DNA of 64,000 bases, from positions 129,529-193,528 of the forward strand of contig CAYNVQ010000008.1 in the NCBI GenBank assembly GCA_964400735.1, in the 5' to 3' direction. The stretch comes from CAYNVQ01 sp964400735. Its GTDB lineage: Bacteria; Acidobacteriota; Aminicenantia; Aminicenantales; Aminicenantaceae. A program made the position numbers and the translations under genes. Below are positions 33,964-43,280 of this stretch, in pieces. Within the stretch, counting starts at the first letter, position 1. Every line of letters starts with the position of its first letter. The notes beneath the pieces were generated by a model that was not told the DNA's origin, did not search any database, and saw nothing but the letters and a program-made list of their open reading frames with translations.

Positions 33964-35886
33964 CTAGCTCAGTCCCAAAATTCTCTTGACCGAAGGGAAC
34001 AGATCGATGTCTGTATGGGGAAGGAATAGGGACCCGGTGAATTCATCCATGTAGCGGGGTTCGGTGTTCAATTCCACATAGGTCATCTTCCGGGCGATCT
34101 GTTCGGCAAGTTCTTTGTTCCTATCTGAAAGAAGCGTCAGGTAAGCTCCTGCCAGAGAGCTGTTCCCGATATAATGAAATCGTTCCCTGCTCAAATCGGG
34201 AAGAAGGCCGATGCGGATGGCGTTCTCGATATTCAGGTGCTGACCGAAACCTCCAGCGATGAAAAAAGAGGCTATTTTCTCCGGTTGAATCCCGACATTT
34301 TTAAGCAGCAAGGAGCAGGCCGAATAGACGGCTCCTTTGGTGCGGATCAGATTAATGATATCCCTCTCGGTGAGGACCAAATCTCTTCCCCAGTATGCTT
34401 TAGGCCCTTCGGCCACCAGAAAAGCAAGGCCTTCTTCACTCTTCACTATTCTATCTGGGCAGGCTGATTTCCTGAATTTGCCGTTCCGGTCAACGATCTT
34501 GGAAACAAATAATACTGCCAGGAGGTCGACCAGTCCCGAACCGCACAAACCTCTAGGCTTTCCTCCTCCGATGATGCGATAACGAACTTGCCCGTTGGAG
34601 TCCATTTCGATTTTTTCGATGGCCCCTTGGGTGGCGGGCATTCCGCACTTGATTCCGCTGCCTTCGAAAGCGGGACCGGCCGAACAGGCACAGGTCATGA
34701 GCCATTCCTCGTTTCCGACCACAATCTCGCCGTTGGTGCCAGCGTCGATGAACATCGAAACCTCTTCGGCGTTCTTGAGGATAGGCGTGCAGAGCAGGCC
34801 AGATGTGATATCCCCCCCCACATAGCTCCCCACAGCCGGTGAAAATTGAATGAAAGCTTCCGGGTTCATATTTAATCCGAAAATTTTGGCTTCGAAGAGA
34901 GGCAGATGGTTGAAGGTGGGAACATAGGGTTCTTCTCTTATATACCTCGGCTCGAGCTCCAACAAAAGATGAACCATGGTCGTGTTTCCGGAAAAAGATG
35001 CATAATAGATATCTTGGGGAGAGACTCCCGCTTCTTTGGTGGTGGTGTCGATCAAATTGTTGATGGTATGGACCGCAAGGTCCCGGAGCTCCTTGAGATG
35101 TCCAGGTTTCTGTGCGTAATTGATCCGGGAGATGATGTCTTCTCCGCATTTGATCTGCTGGTTGAGACACGAGGCCGTGGCCTTAATCTCCCCTCTTCCG
35201 AGTTCGACCAAATGGAGGGCAACCGTTGAGGTCCCGAGATCGCAAGCCACGCCGAGGATTTTCTCTTTCCCTGGTCCGGGAAACACATCCACCAGAATCG
35301 GCTGATCCGGCGTTTTGATGTATATCACCTGAACGGATCCTTCCCGGGAGCGGAGGGTTCGGGCTAGTTTTTCCAAAACAGAATACACACACTTCGGATT
35401 CTCCAGGCCCGTTTTTTTTTGGAATTCTCTCTGCAGCCTCTTCAGGTCGCTGGAATTGTTTTCCAGAGTGGGGAAGGGAATTTGGAGGCCGACCGATTCA
35501 ACCGGAGGAACGACTTCGTATATGCCGGATAGCGCTTCTTTATGATCCTCTATGTATTCGTGGCCGGTAACGCTTTTTATCTGGAGTTCTTGAAAATGAG
35601 GGAAAACGATGACCAAATCATCGATGATTTTCGTTTGACAGGCGAGGACATATCCTTTCTCATGAAGCTGACGGGAAAGGGCGGGTGAGGGTTTCGACCT
35701 GAATTTCCCCTCTTTTATTTGGACCACACATTCGCCGCAGGTCCCTGCCCCCCCGCACGATCCCCCTAAGGGCATTTTGGCCATTCTTCCGGCGTCCCAA
35801 AGGGTCGTTCCCCGCGGCACCAGGATAGTCACTTCGAAAGGTAAGAAAGTCAGCTTGTGGTATTTTTTGGGGGCCTGTTTCGTCAT
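33964..35886 (-). CDS. Corrinoid-protein reductive activator, ASKHA/DUF4445 with N-terminal [2Fe-2S] ferredoxin (RACo-like)
   Basis: The 640-residue product has an N-terminal plant-type ferredoxin domain with GGSCGGAGTCGEC and a later CQT cysteine (about residues 37-80), a linker, and an ASKHA ATPase domain starting near LGVACDLGTSTVALHLV, with MFIDAGTNGEIV, SAGPAFEG and FIAGGFGQHL. Members use ATP to re-reduce cob(II)alamin of the corrinoid iron-sulfur protein. It follows acsC by about 30 bp. I take the ATG at 35886; a GTG at 35913 is possible. A second, diverged copy sits at 45551-47320. Confidence 0.92.
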   Translation of the reverse strand: MTKQAPKKYHKLTFLPFEVTILVPRGTTLWDAGRMAKMPLGGSCGGAGTCGECVVQIKEGKFRSKPSPALSRQLHEKGYVLACQTKIIDDLVIVFPHFQELQIKSVTGHEYIEDHKEALSGIYEVVPPVESVGLQIPFPTLENNSSDLKRLQREFQKKTGLENPKCVYSVLEKLARTLRSREGSVQVIYIKTPDQPILVDVFPGPGKEKILGVACDLGTSTVALHLVELGRGEIKATASCLNQQIKCGEDIISRINYAQKPGHLKELRDLAVHTINNLIDTTTKEAGVSPQDIYYASFSGNTTMVHLLLELEPRYIREEPYVPTFNHLPLFEAKIFGLNMNPEAFIQFSPAVGSYVGGDITSGLLCTPILKNAEEVSMFIDAGTNGEIVVGNEEWLMTCACSAGPAFEGSGIKCGMPATQGAIEKIEMDSNGQVRYRIIGGGKPRGLCGSGLVDLLAVLFVSKIVDRNGKFRKSACPDRIVKSEEGLAFLVAEGPKAYWGRDLVLTERDIINLIRTKGAVYSACSLLLKNVGIQPEKIASFFIAGGFGQHLNIENAIRIGLLPDLSRERFHYIGNSSLAGAYLTLLSDRNKELAEQIARKMTYVELNTEPRYMDEFTGSLFLPHTDIDLFPSVKRILGLS

Positions 35887-35916
35887 ATATATTTCTAATA
35901 TCCTTCTTTTCACCCT

Positions 35917-37260
35917 TCAGGTCAAATCGACGTTCTTGATGAAGGAGGGAATATCGGAAGCCTCCTGGCATCCCACGAGCACCTCCCATCCAGGAAGACT
36001 TTCTTCCAGTTCTCCGCTGATCTGGGAGACGAAGCCAGGGATCACGATCTTTCTGGTTTTGACTTGCTCTTCCAGGCCGATATCCTTGATAAACTTGGCG
36101 ATCTTTTTTCCATCGAACTTGCCGGCGGCCCATGCCGTCAGGACCGATTGGCCTTCGGTCTCGACGATCACCAGATGCGCAGATGTCCCGGCGTTCTCGA
36201 TCTCCCCCGAGACCATGAAATATGTCAGGGAAAAATTGGTGGTGACGAACACCGGCGATTCGGGCGTCGGGTCTCCGATGGGGTAAACCTTGGGATCGAC
36301 CTGGATCGGCTTTTGGGGATCGGTAAATATGTTTTGACGCAGCGTGAACAGCGTGTACAGCATGGCCTTGTCATATTCGGGCAGAACGATGATCGAGCCG
36401 TACTTGCAGATCTGTAGCGAGGCCTTGGCTATGATCTCGTTTCTGCTCGTGCCCTTGATAAAAGAGAAAAGAGGATAACCAAACGGTTTGAAATTTTGCT
36501 TCAAGGCGGCCCGACGCAGGATCGTATTGTTCTGGACCTGCTGGTCTAGATCATCAATCTCTAAATTCAAAATCAGCTCAATGACGCCGACTTGTCTGGC
36601 AGCCAGGCTCTGACTCTCCAGCTCCTGCAAAGACGCCGCCGTGAGGATGAGGCTCGTCCCGCTCGCTTTGGCCAGCTCGATGTCCTGTTCAGAAAGCTTG
36701 GAGTGAAGAAAGATGGCGGGACGGTCGTCTTTGAGAAGCTCGAGGCCTTTTTTCAGTGTCTCTCTATCCGTGCAGTTCAGGATGAGACCTTTTTTCGAGT
36801 TCTGTTTGACAGTTTCGATAGTTTGGATGAAATCCTGGCTGCCGGTCGAATCATGGGTGAGAAAAAAAAGGTCAAGGCGAAGTTTCTCTCCCACCCGTTC
36901 GGTTTTTAAATTTTCGATTTCGTCGATGGTTTGTCGAATATTCTCTATTCCCTCGGAGGTTCGAAGCTCGATGCCGATACCCGTCTGGTGGAAGAAGGTT
37001 TTTTCGTGGCGGAACATCACGGTCTCTTCTCCCACCTTCAGAGGGTTGGCTCCTCCGATTTTCACCAGCCGGATAGGGGGCTCACCGGCCGCCCCCAGAG
37101 TAGCCTTGGCCTCATCGGAAGCATGGGGGCAGGCGCTGAGTTCGGCTTTTTTCTGGGCCAGTTTCATGGCAAAGGCCATACAGGTTGGAATGCCGCAGTC
37201 TCCGCAGTTGGTCTTGGGAAGCAGTTTGAAGATATCCAATCCGGATAGGGCCATCGTCAT
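35917..37260 (-). CDS. acsC: Corrinoid iron-sulfur protein large subunit
   Basis: The 447-residue product has an N-terminal [4Fe-4S] domain (NCGDCGIPTCMAFAMKL then a cysteine in ACPHAS, residues 18-45), a TIM-barrel middle and a C-terminal cobalamin-binding region (from about 320). It carries the methyl group between the methyltransferase and the ACS A-cluster. Its start overlaps the acsD stop by four bases, so translation is coupled. Length is as in Moorella and other bacteria. Confidence 0.95.
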   Translation of the reverse strand: MTMALSGLDIFKLLPKTNCGDCGIPTCMAFAMKLAQKKAELSACPHASDEAKATLGAAGEPPIRLVKIGGANPLKVGEETVMFRHEKTFFHQTGIGIELRTSEGIENIRQTIDEIENLKTERVGEKLRLDLFFLTHDSTGSQDFIQTIETVKQNSKKGLILNCTDRETLKKGLELLKDDRPAIFLHSKLSEQDIELAKASGTSLILTAASLQELESQSLAARQVGVIELILNLEIDDLDQQVQNNTILRRAALKQNFKPFGYPLFSFIKGTSRNEIIAKASLQICKYGSIIVLPEYDKAMLYTLFTLRQNIFTDPQKPIQVDPKVYPIGDPTPESPVFVTTNFSLTYFMVSGEIENAGTSAHLVIVETEGQSVLTAWAAGKFDGKKIAKFIKDIGLEEQVKTRKIVIPGFVSQISGELEESLPGWEVLVGCQEASDIPSFIKNVDLT

Positions 37261-38234
37261 TCACCTCGCTCGCTTTTCCAGATTTCGGCGATCTTCTTCT
37301 TGACGGTTTCGACGGCCCGGGGATGATAGAGGATCAGGAGATCGGCCCCTGCGGCCAAAAGGCTAATGGCTGTGGCCGTTTCCCAATAGAGTCCTCTTTC
37401 CTCGACTTTTCCCCAGCTCGGGTAATCCTCTTCCGGTACGCGTGATTCCTTTATCCGAAATGTCTCGTATCCCGGATTCACCAGCATAGGAAAAGCCAGC
37501 ATCTTATCCCCGGCCAAACCATCTATCCGGATCCTTTCCATGATGGAGTAGGTGTATTCGAGGCCGTATCCCAAAGTTCCAGTCAGGGGATCCATCACGA
37601 TTCGTTCCTGTGGGAAGTTCATATCGGTCAACAGGATGTTCAACTGCTTCGCCAGGTTGACGTCTATGGGAGTTTGAGCCACCAGTGTATGATGGTAGGC
37701 GATGCAGGAGGCCGCAATGGTCTTGTAGTTGTCGGTCTCCACATAATTGATCAAGCAGTTCTCTCCGGCCGTCGCCTCGCAGATTCTTTTCATCACTTCG
37801 TTGATCTTCTCGAAATGGCTGTGTCCGCTGATGATCAGGGGGACGTTTACCCTGCCCAGTACCTCTTTGACGACCTCCACTGCCTCTTCTGCGCTTCTAT
37901 TCCCTTTTTCCGGATGTGTCCCTTCCAGCCTGACGCTGATCATCTCGGCTCCGTATTCGTTTACGCATTTCAGGGCCATATCCCCGGGCTTGTCGATAAC
38001 CTCTCCGTAATAATCTATCAATGGCCCGGGGTATTTGTCCGGCTTTTTATCGAAGACTTCCATGGCTACCACCGGCCGACGGGGGAAATGGCCTTCGAAG
38101 AAGTGAAAAGGAAGGGCATCGCTGCCGCCGACAGTGATGACCGAATCCCGTGTTCCTCCCTGTTCTGAGGTGGCGCCTAAAGTCACCTCGATCACTTTTC
38201 CTGCCTGGCGCTCCTTGGAGATTTCAAACGTCAT
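37257..38234 (-). CDS. acsD: Corrinoid iron-sulfur protein small subunit
   Basis: The 325-residue TIM-barrel protein has family segments GGSDALPFHFFEGHFP, PLIISGHSHFEK, DPLTGTLGYGLEYTYS and FPMLVNPGYETFR. It pairs with AcsC and covers the cobalamin. It overlaps the cooC stop by 11 bp and the acsC start by 4 bp, showing tight operon packing. Confidence 0.95.
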   Translation of the reverse strand: MTFEISKERQAGKVIEVTLGATSEQGGTRDSVITVGGSDALPFHFFEGHFPRRPVVAMEVFDKKPDKYPGPLIDYYGEVIDKPGDMALKCVNEYGAEMISVRLEGTHPEKGNRSAEEAVEVVKEVLGRVNVPLIISGHSHFEKINEVMKRICEATAGENCLINYVETDNYKTIAASCIAYHHTLVAQTPIDVNLAKQLNILLTDMNFPQERIVMDPLTGTLGYGLEYTYSIMERIRIDGLAGDKMLAFPMLVNPGYETFRIKESRVPEEDYPSWGKVEERGLYWETATAISLLAAGADLLILYHPRAVETVKKKIAEIWKSERGE

Positions 38235-38994
38235 TTTTTCCCCTTTTGATAAGCTCGGTCATCAAGCGGTGGACTTCCCTATAGGCCGGGGAGTCTTTTT
38301 CGATTTTCCAGATTGGCACTCCAGCCTGGTCCATCCGGAGCAATTCATCATCTTCCGGAAGGCTAGAAAAAAGGTTCAAATCCTCTTTTTCGATCGTTTT
38401 CTGTAGCTTATCAGAAACCTTGCCTTTGACCCTATTCAGGATCAAGTATCTCTCTCCGACACGGGTATCCAGCTCGAAGAGAAGCCGGCTGATTTTGCCG
38501 GCTGCCTGAATGCCACGGGGTGAAGGATCGGAAACGATCAGGAGAAAATCGATGTTCTGTACCGTTCGACGGCTGAGATGTTCCATCCCCGCTTCATTGT
38601 CGATCACCACGTATTGGTAATTCTCGCTGAGAGTCTTGAGGATATCCCGTAGAAGATTATTCGCATAGCAGTAACATCCCGGGCCTTCCGGCCGGCCCAT
38701 AGCGATAAGATCAAAATTTCTGGTTTCGATCAGACTGGCGTGGATCTTGTATTCGAGAAACTCCTGTTTAGTCATCGTTCCGGGGATTTTATGGGCCGAT
38801 CTTTTCAACTCCTCTCTGATGGTCCCCACCGTCTCTTCGATACGGACACCCATAAGATCGTTCAGGTTGACGTTGGCGTCGGCATCCACGGCCAAAACAG
38901 GACCGAAACCTTGGTCATCCAGCCAGCGGATGATAAGAGCAGATAAGGTCGATTTTCCTGTGCCGCCCTTTCCTGATATAGCGATTGTTTTCAT
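38224..38994 (-). CDS. cooC: CooC-type nickel-insertion ATPase (copy 1)
   Basis: The 256-residue MinD/NifH-like ATPase has a deviant Walker A motif GKGGTGKSTL, the switch DADANVNLNDLMG, the metal-binding PGCYCYANN (C-x-C) and DNEAGMEHLSR. Such proteins deliver nickel to the C- or A-cluster of CODH/ACS. It lies between acsB and acsD. The RBS CTAGGAG is seven bases from the ATG. Confidence 0.93.
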   Translation of the reverse strand: MKTIAISGKGGTGKSTLSALIIRWLDDQGFGPVLAVDADANVNLNDLMGVRIEETVGTIREELKRSAHKIPGTMTKQEFLEYKIHASLIETRNFDLIAMGRPEGPGCYCYANNLLRDILKTLSENYQYVVIDNEAGMEHLSRRTVQNIDFLLIVSDPSPRGIQAAGKISRLLFELDTRVGERYLILNRVKGKVSDKLQKTIEKEDLNLFSSLPEDDELLRMDQAGVPIWKIEKDSPAYREVHRLMTELIKRGKNDV

Positions 38995-39003
38995 AGCCTA
39001 CTC

Positions 39004-41208
39004 CTAGAATAAAGGAGGCATCCCAAGAGCAGGATGATTCATCCTGCTGATATATTCTAGAACCTCTTCCTCGGTTATGGCAATGGTCTCATCGGCAATC
39101 CTGTCCGCGAAGTCAGACATCCCCTCTCTTTTGCCGATCTCATCCAGGATAGGCGCCAGTTCCTCCTTGAGGGACTTGTTCATCCAGACGATGCGTTTGG
39201 CTCCTCCTTCGGCGCTGATGAATTTCTGGCTGCCGATGTATTGTTTGCTATGGCCGATGAATCCCGGTGTTTGCACTCCACCGCCGACCGTGCCGGCCAG
39301 AGTCGAAAACTTCATCCCGCTGGGTGTCATCCCGGTGTAATCCCGGTAAACGGTCATGATCCCGTTGGTCGAGGGGAGGATGCCGGAGATGCACTCGAAA
39401 CATCCGCAGGATGTCATGGGAAACTCGATGATGCTGTAGGCGTTGAAGGTATCCAGCATTTTATGAGAATTTTGATAGACGAAATCGTTGACATCTTGCC
39501 ACTGCCCCTTCTCGGCATCCAGGGTCTTTCCTTTTTTGACAGGTTGATTGGGCCCGGTGGGATTGATCTGGAAGGCCGCTTTTCCATCCAGCCAATTGTA
39601 GGCGCCGCAAAGGCCGGAACGTTCAGGCGTGATGATGCAGACATGGTTGGGGGCAAAGGATTGGCAGAGGGTGCAGGAGTAAAAGGTGTCTACCGCCTCG
39701 TCGGTCATATCGGCCATGCGGGCATCCCTTTCCCTGTAGACCTTCCGAGCTATCTCTATGAGTTCCTTGACCTCCTTTTCCCTTGTATAGATTCTCACCT
39801 GTACCTTGTCGGCAATTTTCCCGAATTCTCCGTGAATCTTGGCATGAAGAATGTTACTGAAATGATAGAATTTGAAACCCCTTGAATGGGCCTCTTTACT
39901 GATCCTGACCCAATTGATGTCCCGCTGTCCCATGTGGAATACGCCGTTGGCGCAGTTGATGAAGTCATGGATATAGCGCTCCAGGATAGGCTCGAAGTCT
40001 GGCTGCATCTCCCGACCGGCCACTTCCACCCAGATGCCCAGAGGAATCTGTGAGCCTTGGTCCAACAGGTCGATCTCCGGTCCGATGAGTTCCACCTTGC
40101 CGTCCTCGACTTCGTCCATATCTTTGGTGGTCAAAAATTCGAAGCCGATCCGCTCCTGACCGGCCAGCTCGATATACATATCCTCTTTGCGGATTCTCTC
40201 TCCTTGAAAGGCTGGACCGTAAGGAACCGGAATGGGAACCTCGGTGACGGTAATCTTCAGCCCCCGGACTTCGATGGCTTTGGAAACGATCTTATCGAGG
40301 GGGACAGGTGAGACCACGTGTTCATAGGTGCAAATTCCCGTGGGAAGGATCTGTTCGATATCGGTATCCGCGATGGTCGGAAACCCAAAATTGATAGCGC
40401 CGGCAGCCTGGGCGTGTTTTTCGTCATCCACCGGCCCCAGGGCAAGGACGAAGGCGAAAACTCTGTTTTTATTGTAGCGCAGGACTCTCTGGAAGTCTCC
40501 CGGTTGGGCACCTCCGAAAGAAAGGGCCACCCGGGTGGCGAAACCGAGAGAATGGACCGTGGCGGTCACGTCGCTGCCGAAAGGCACAAGCCTAGTCTCC
40601 CAGCCCATCTGGATTCCTTCCTCCCGAAGCTGTTGGGCCATGGATTTTCCATCCGTGGCGGCGGACATGAACACATACAGATTTTTTTCCTGCAATTCCC
40701 GGGCGATCTTCACAGCCATCTCATTGGTGGGGCAGAAACCGACACAGGCTGCAAATCCAGGGGCCGTACCGTCCACGAACTCGATCCCCCTTTCCCGCAT
40801 GATGATGTCGTCAGCCGCTCCGATCCATAAATGTTCGTCATCGGGATTGGGTTCGGGAAGGTAGGGAAGGAGATTGTGGGTGTATTTGATGGCTTCGATG
40901 ATTTCATCAGCGAATAGGGTGGCCATGCCCGCATCCAGTGTATGTCCCAGATAGGGGACCCAAAGCCTTTCCTCCGGAAGAGGAGGCAGCAGCCTTTTGG
41001 CTTCATCCAGCAGTTCTTGCAGCCCGCCGAGAGAATCTATATTCAATCCTAGTATTCCATGGGAAATGGGGAGGTAGTACCCGGTGTTGGGGAATTCCAC
41101 CTTGGTTTCCGGTCCCTTATCCTCAATGGCCTGCCTTAGTTCCTTTTCTGCACGGGCGACCAATTTGTGTGCGCCACGGATAGCGCGTGTGGCAATGAGT
41201 TTTGACAT
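39004..41208 (-). CDS. acsB: Acetyl-CoA synthase (CODH/ACS alpha subunit)
   Basis: The 734-residue product is full bacterial length and therefore includes the N-terminal CODH-docking domain that archaeal versions lack. The A-cluster cysteines are visible: CTLCQSF, NHVC, GLCGAYNW and, later, SCGCFECI (the C-x-C bridging nickel). It makes acetyl-CoA from CO, a methyl group and CoA, or cleaves acetyl-CoA in the reverse direction. It lies between cooS and cooC, nine bases from the latter. Confidence 0.96.
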   Translation of the reverse strand: MSKLIATRAIRGAHKLVARAEKELRQAIEDKGPETKVEFPNTGYYLPISHGILGLNIDSLGGLQELLDEAKRLLPPLPEERLWVPYLGHTLDAGMATLFADEIIEAIKYTHNLLPYLPEPNPDDEHLWIGAADDIIMRERGIEFVDGTAPGFAACVGFCPTNEMAVKIARELQEKNLYVFMSAATDGKSMAQQLREEGIQMGWETRLVPFGSDVTATVHSLGFATRVALSFGGAQPGDFQRVLRYNKNRVFAFVLALGPVDDEKHAQAAGAINFGFPTIADTDIEQILPTGICTYEHVVSPVPLDKIVSKAIEVRGLKITVTEVPIPVPYGPAFQGERIRKEDMYIELAGQERIGFEFLTTKDMDEVEDGKVELIGPEIDLLDQGSQIPLGIWVEVAGREMQPDFEPILERYIHDFINCANGVFHMGQRDINWVRISKEAHSRGFKFYHFSNILHAKIHGEFGKIADKVQVRIYTREKEVKELIEIARKVYRERDARMADMTDEAVDTFYSCTLCQSFAPNHVCIITPERSGLCGAYNWLDGKAAFQINPTGPNQPVKKGKTLDAEKGQWQDVNDFVYQNSHKMLDTFNAYSIIEFPMTSCGCFECISGILPSTNGIMTVYRDYTGMTPSGMKFSTLAGTVGGGVQTPGFIGHSKQYIGSQKFISAEGGAKRIVWMNKSLKEELAPILDEIGKREGMSDFADRIADETIAITEEEVLEYISRMNHPALGMPPLF

Positions 41209-41278
41209 GAAACCTAGCCTCTCATACTTCCTTTACCTGAACGAACCATAAATTCATTTTGAAAATAGGTCCTATCGG

Positions 41279-43216
41279 TCAAATTTCAAGATCTCGCCTC
41301 ATCTCCATATCGTAAAGAACCCGTTTCTTTTCCCTATCGATGCCCAAGTTTTTTCTTTTTTTATTGATGTGGTCGATCATCAGCGCCGCCATTTTTGCCG
41401 GTTCCTCTTCTACGCCCCATTTTCCTCCCAGAACCTTTTCGAATTCATGAAAGATATGGTTGGCGAATTTCTCGCTTCCCAGAACCGGAAGTCCGATTCC
41501 GAATATGGTGTACACACCGGAAGCGACAAAATAGTGGCCGATGGAAATCGCCTTTTCGCTCATCCATTCCGGGGCGGCGCCAGCCACGGGCAGCTCGCTG
41601 ATGTCTTGGCCTAAGCCGCCGACTTTCACCATCTCGGCCAGCGCTATCAGGATGCGGCTGTTGTCTACACAGGAACCTGAGTGAAGAACCGGAGGCATGC
41701 CCACGGCCTCACAGACTTCGGCAAGGCCCTTTCCAGCGTGTTTAACCGCTGTTTCCGGCGTGAGCAGACCCGCTTTGGCGCAGGCGATGGCCGAACATCC
41801 TGTCTGCACCACCAGGATATCGTTGGCGATGAGCTGCTGGACGAGGCTGACATGGCCTTCGTCATGAACCACTTTCGGGTTGCAGCAGCCCACGACACCC
41901 GCTACGCCTCGGATGCGGCCGTTGATGACGTTGCTGTTGAGAGGAGTGTAGGAACTGCGGAATGATCCCCCTAGCATGTAGTTGATGGCCTCGTGGCTGA
42001 AACCGGCAATAAGGTCCATTTTTTCCTGAGGGATGTCCACTTTCCTGCGGTTGGGAAAGTTCAAGACAGCTTTCTCGACTATGTCCCTGGCAGACTGGAA
42101 AGCGCTCTTTTCGCAAAACGGGACATATCGGACTCCCTCCATCCTTCCCTTCGATGATGTGGTGATAAGTTCGGTGTGGTAGTGTTTGCTGACCTCCGAT
42201 AAAGAGGGCATGATGCACTGGACATCTACGATCATGGCCTCCACGGCGCCCGTGCTCATGGCAAGCTCTTGCTGCAGGATGTTGCCTGCGATCGGGAGCC
42301 CGTGTCGAATCAATATTTCATTGGCAGTACAGCAAATGCCTGCCAGGTTGATGCCCTTGGCGCCCTTGGACATCGCCAATTCGAGAAGATCCTTCTCTTT
42401 TGCTGCCTCGACCAGCATTTCCGAAAGTACCGGCTCATGCCCATGGACCACGATGTTTACCTCTTTTTCGTTAAGAACACCGAGGTTCACCTGGCCCCGG
42501 AGCGGCGAAGGAGTGCCGAACAGGATGTCCTGAAGCTCGGTGGCGATCATGGACCCTCCCCAGCCGTCAGCCAGGGCTGTCCGGGCTCCGTGAAGCATGA
42601 TATTCCGGTGATCCTGGTCCACTCCCATGTGCGTGCGGTGCATCATCTCCACGATTTCCCGGTCGATACCCCGGGGGACGATATCCAGCTGGCGCCAAAG
42701 TTCCTGGCGTTTTTCAGGTGCCCGTCGAATGAAGTCCACCTCGCCTTCCTGCCTTCCAAAGTTTTCCAAGGCCCTTTGCGCCACGTCCCGGCCGATATCT
42801 TCTTTTTTCCGGTCCTTGGTGGCGATCCCGAATAACTGAGCCACTTTGTTCAGTTTGTTGATATCCTTGATGGTGTACCCCGACTCAGGGGATTCCGAGG
42901 CGAGGAGTAGGGTTCTGGCCACGCCCCTTCCGTGGTCGGAATGGGCCGCCGCGCCGGCTGCGATCATCCGGGCGAAGTTGCGGGCTACGATCACCTCGGG
43001 TTTGGCTCCGCAGACTCCCTTTTTTGGGCCTTTCTCCTTGGGGCTGATACGGCAGGGCCCCATAAAACACAGACGACAGCACAGGCCTTGTTCGCCGAAT
43101 CCACAGCGTGCCTTTTGTTGATCGGAGCGGTCCCATATGGTTTCTACTCCCTGTTCAGCGGTTTTTTCCAGCAGTTTATTGACCGTGCTATCGATGCTTT
43201 TTTTATCCATTTTCAT
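41279..43216 (-). CDS. cooS: Anaerobic carbon monoxide dehydrogenase catalytic subunit
   Basis: The 645-residue product has the N-terminal D- and B-cluster cysteines (RCGFGEQGLCCRLCFMGPC, GVCGA) and C-cluster ligands later on (GICCTANE, GVVGCCNP, TGCSAIACAK, HSGSCVDNSR). It oxidises CO or reduces CO2 and forms a complex with AcsB. I take the ATG at 43216; a TTG at 43228 and an ATG at 43210 are other options. It is the second gene of the minus-strand operon after a MetE/UroD-like gene. Confidence 0.95.
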   Translation of the reverse strand: MKMDKKSIDSTVNKLLEKTAEQGVETIWDRSDQQKARCGFGEQGLCCRLCFMGPCRISPKEKGPKKGVCGAKPEVIVARNFARMIAAGAAAHSDHGRGVARTLLLASESPESGYTIKDINKLNKVAQLFGIATKDRKKEDIGRDVAQRALENFGRQEGEVDFIRRAPEKRQELWRQLDIVPRGIDREIVEMMHRTHMGVDQDHRNIMLHGARTALADGWGGSMIATELQDILFGTPSPLRGQVNLGVLNEKEVNIVVHGHEPVLSEMLVEAAKEKDLLELAMSKGAKGINLAGICCTANEILIRHGLPIAGNILQQELAMSTGAVEAMIVDVQCIMPSLSEVSKHYHTELITTSSKGRMEGVRYVPFCEKSAFQSARDIVEKAVLNFPNRRKVDIPQEKMDLIAGFSHEAINYMLGGSFRSSYTPLNSNVINGRIRGVAGVVGCCNPKVVHDEGHVSLVQQLIANDILVVQTGCSAIACAKAGLLTPETAVKHAGKGLAEVCEAVGMPPVLHSGSCVDNSRILIALAEMVKVGGLGQDISELPVAGAAPEWMSEKAISIGHYFVASGVYTIFGIGLPVLGSEKFANHIFHEFEKVLGGKWGVEEEPAKMAALMIDHINKKRKNLGIDREKKRVLYDMEMRRDLEI

Positions 43217-43280
43217 TATCCTGTTCAATCCTTACTCTATTTCCTTAGAGAGTGAGGAGCCTTTAGCCGATAATTCGGCT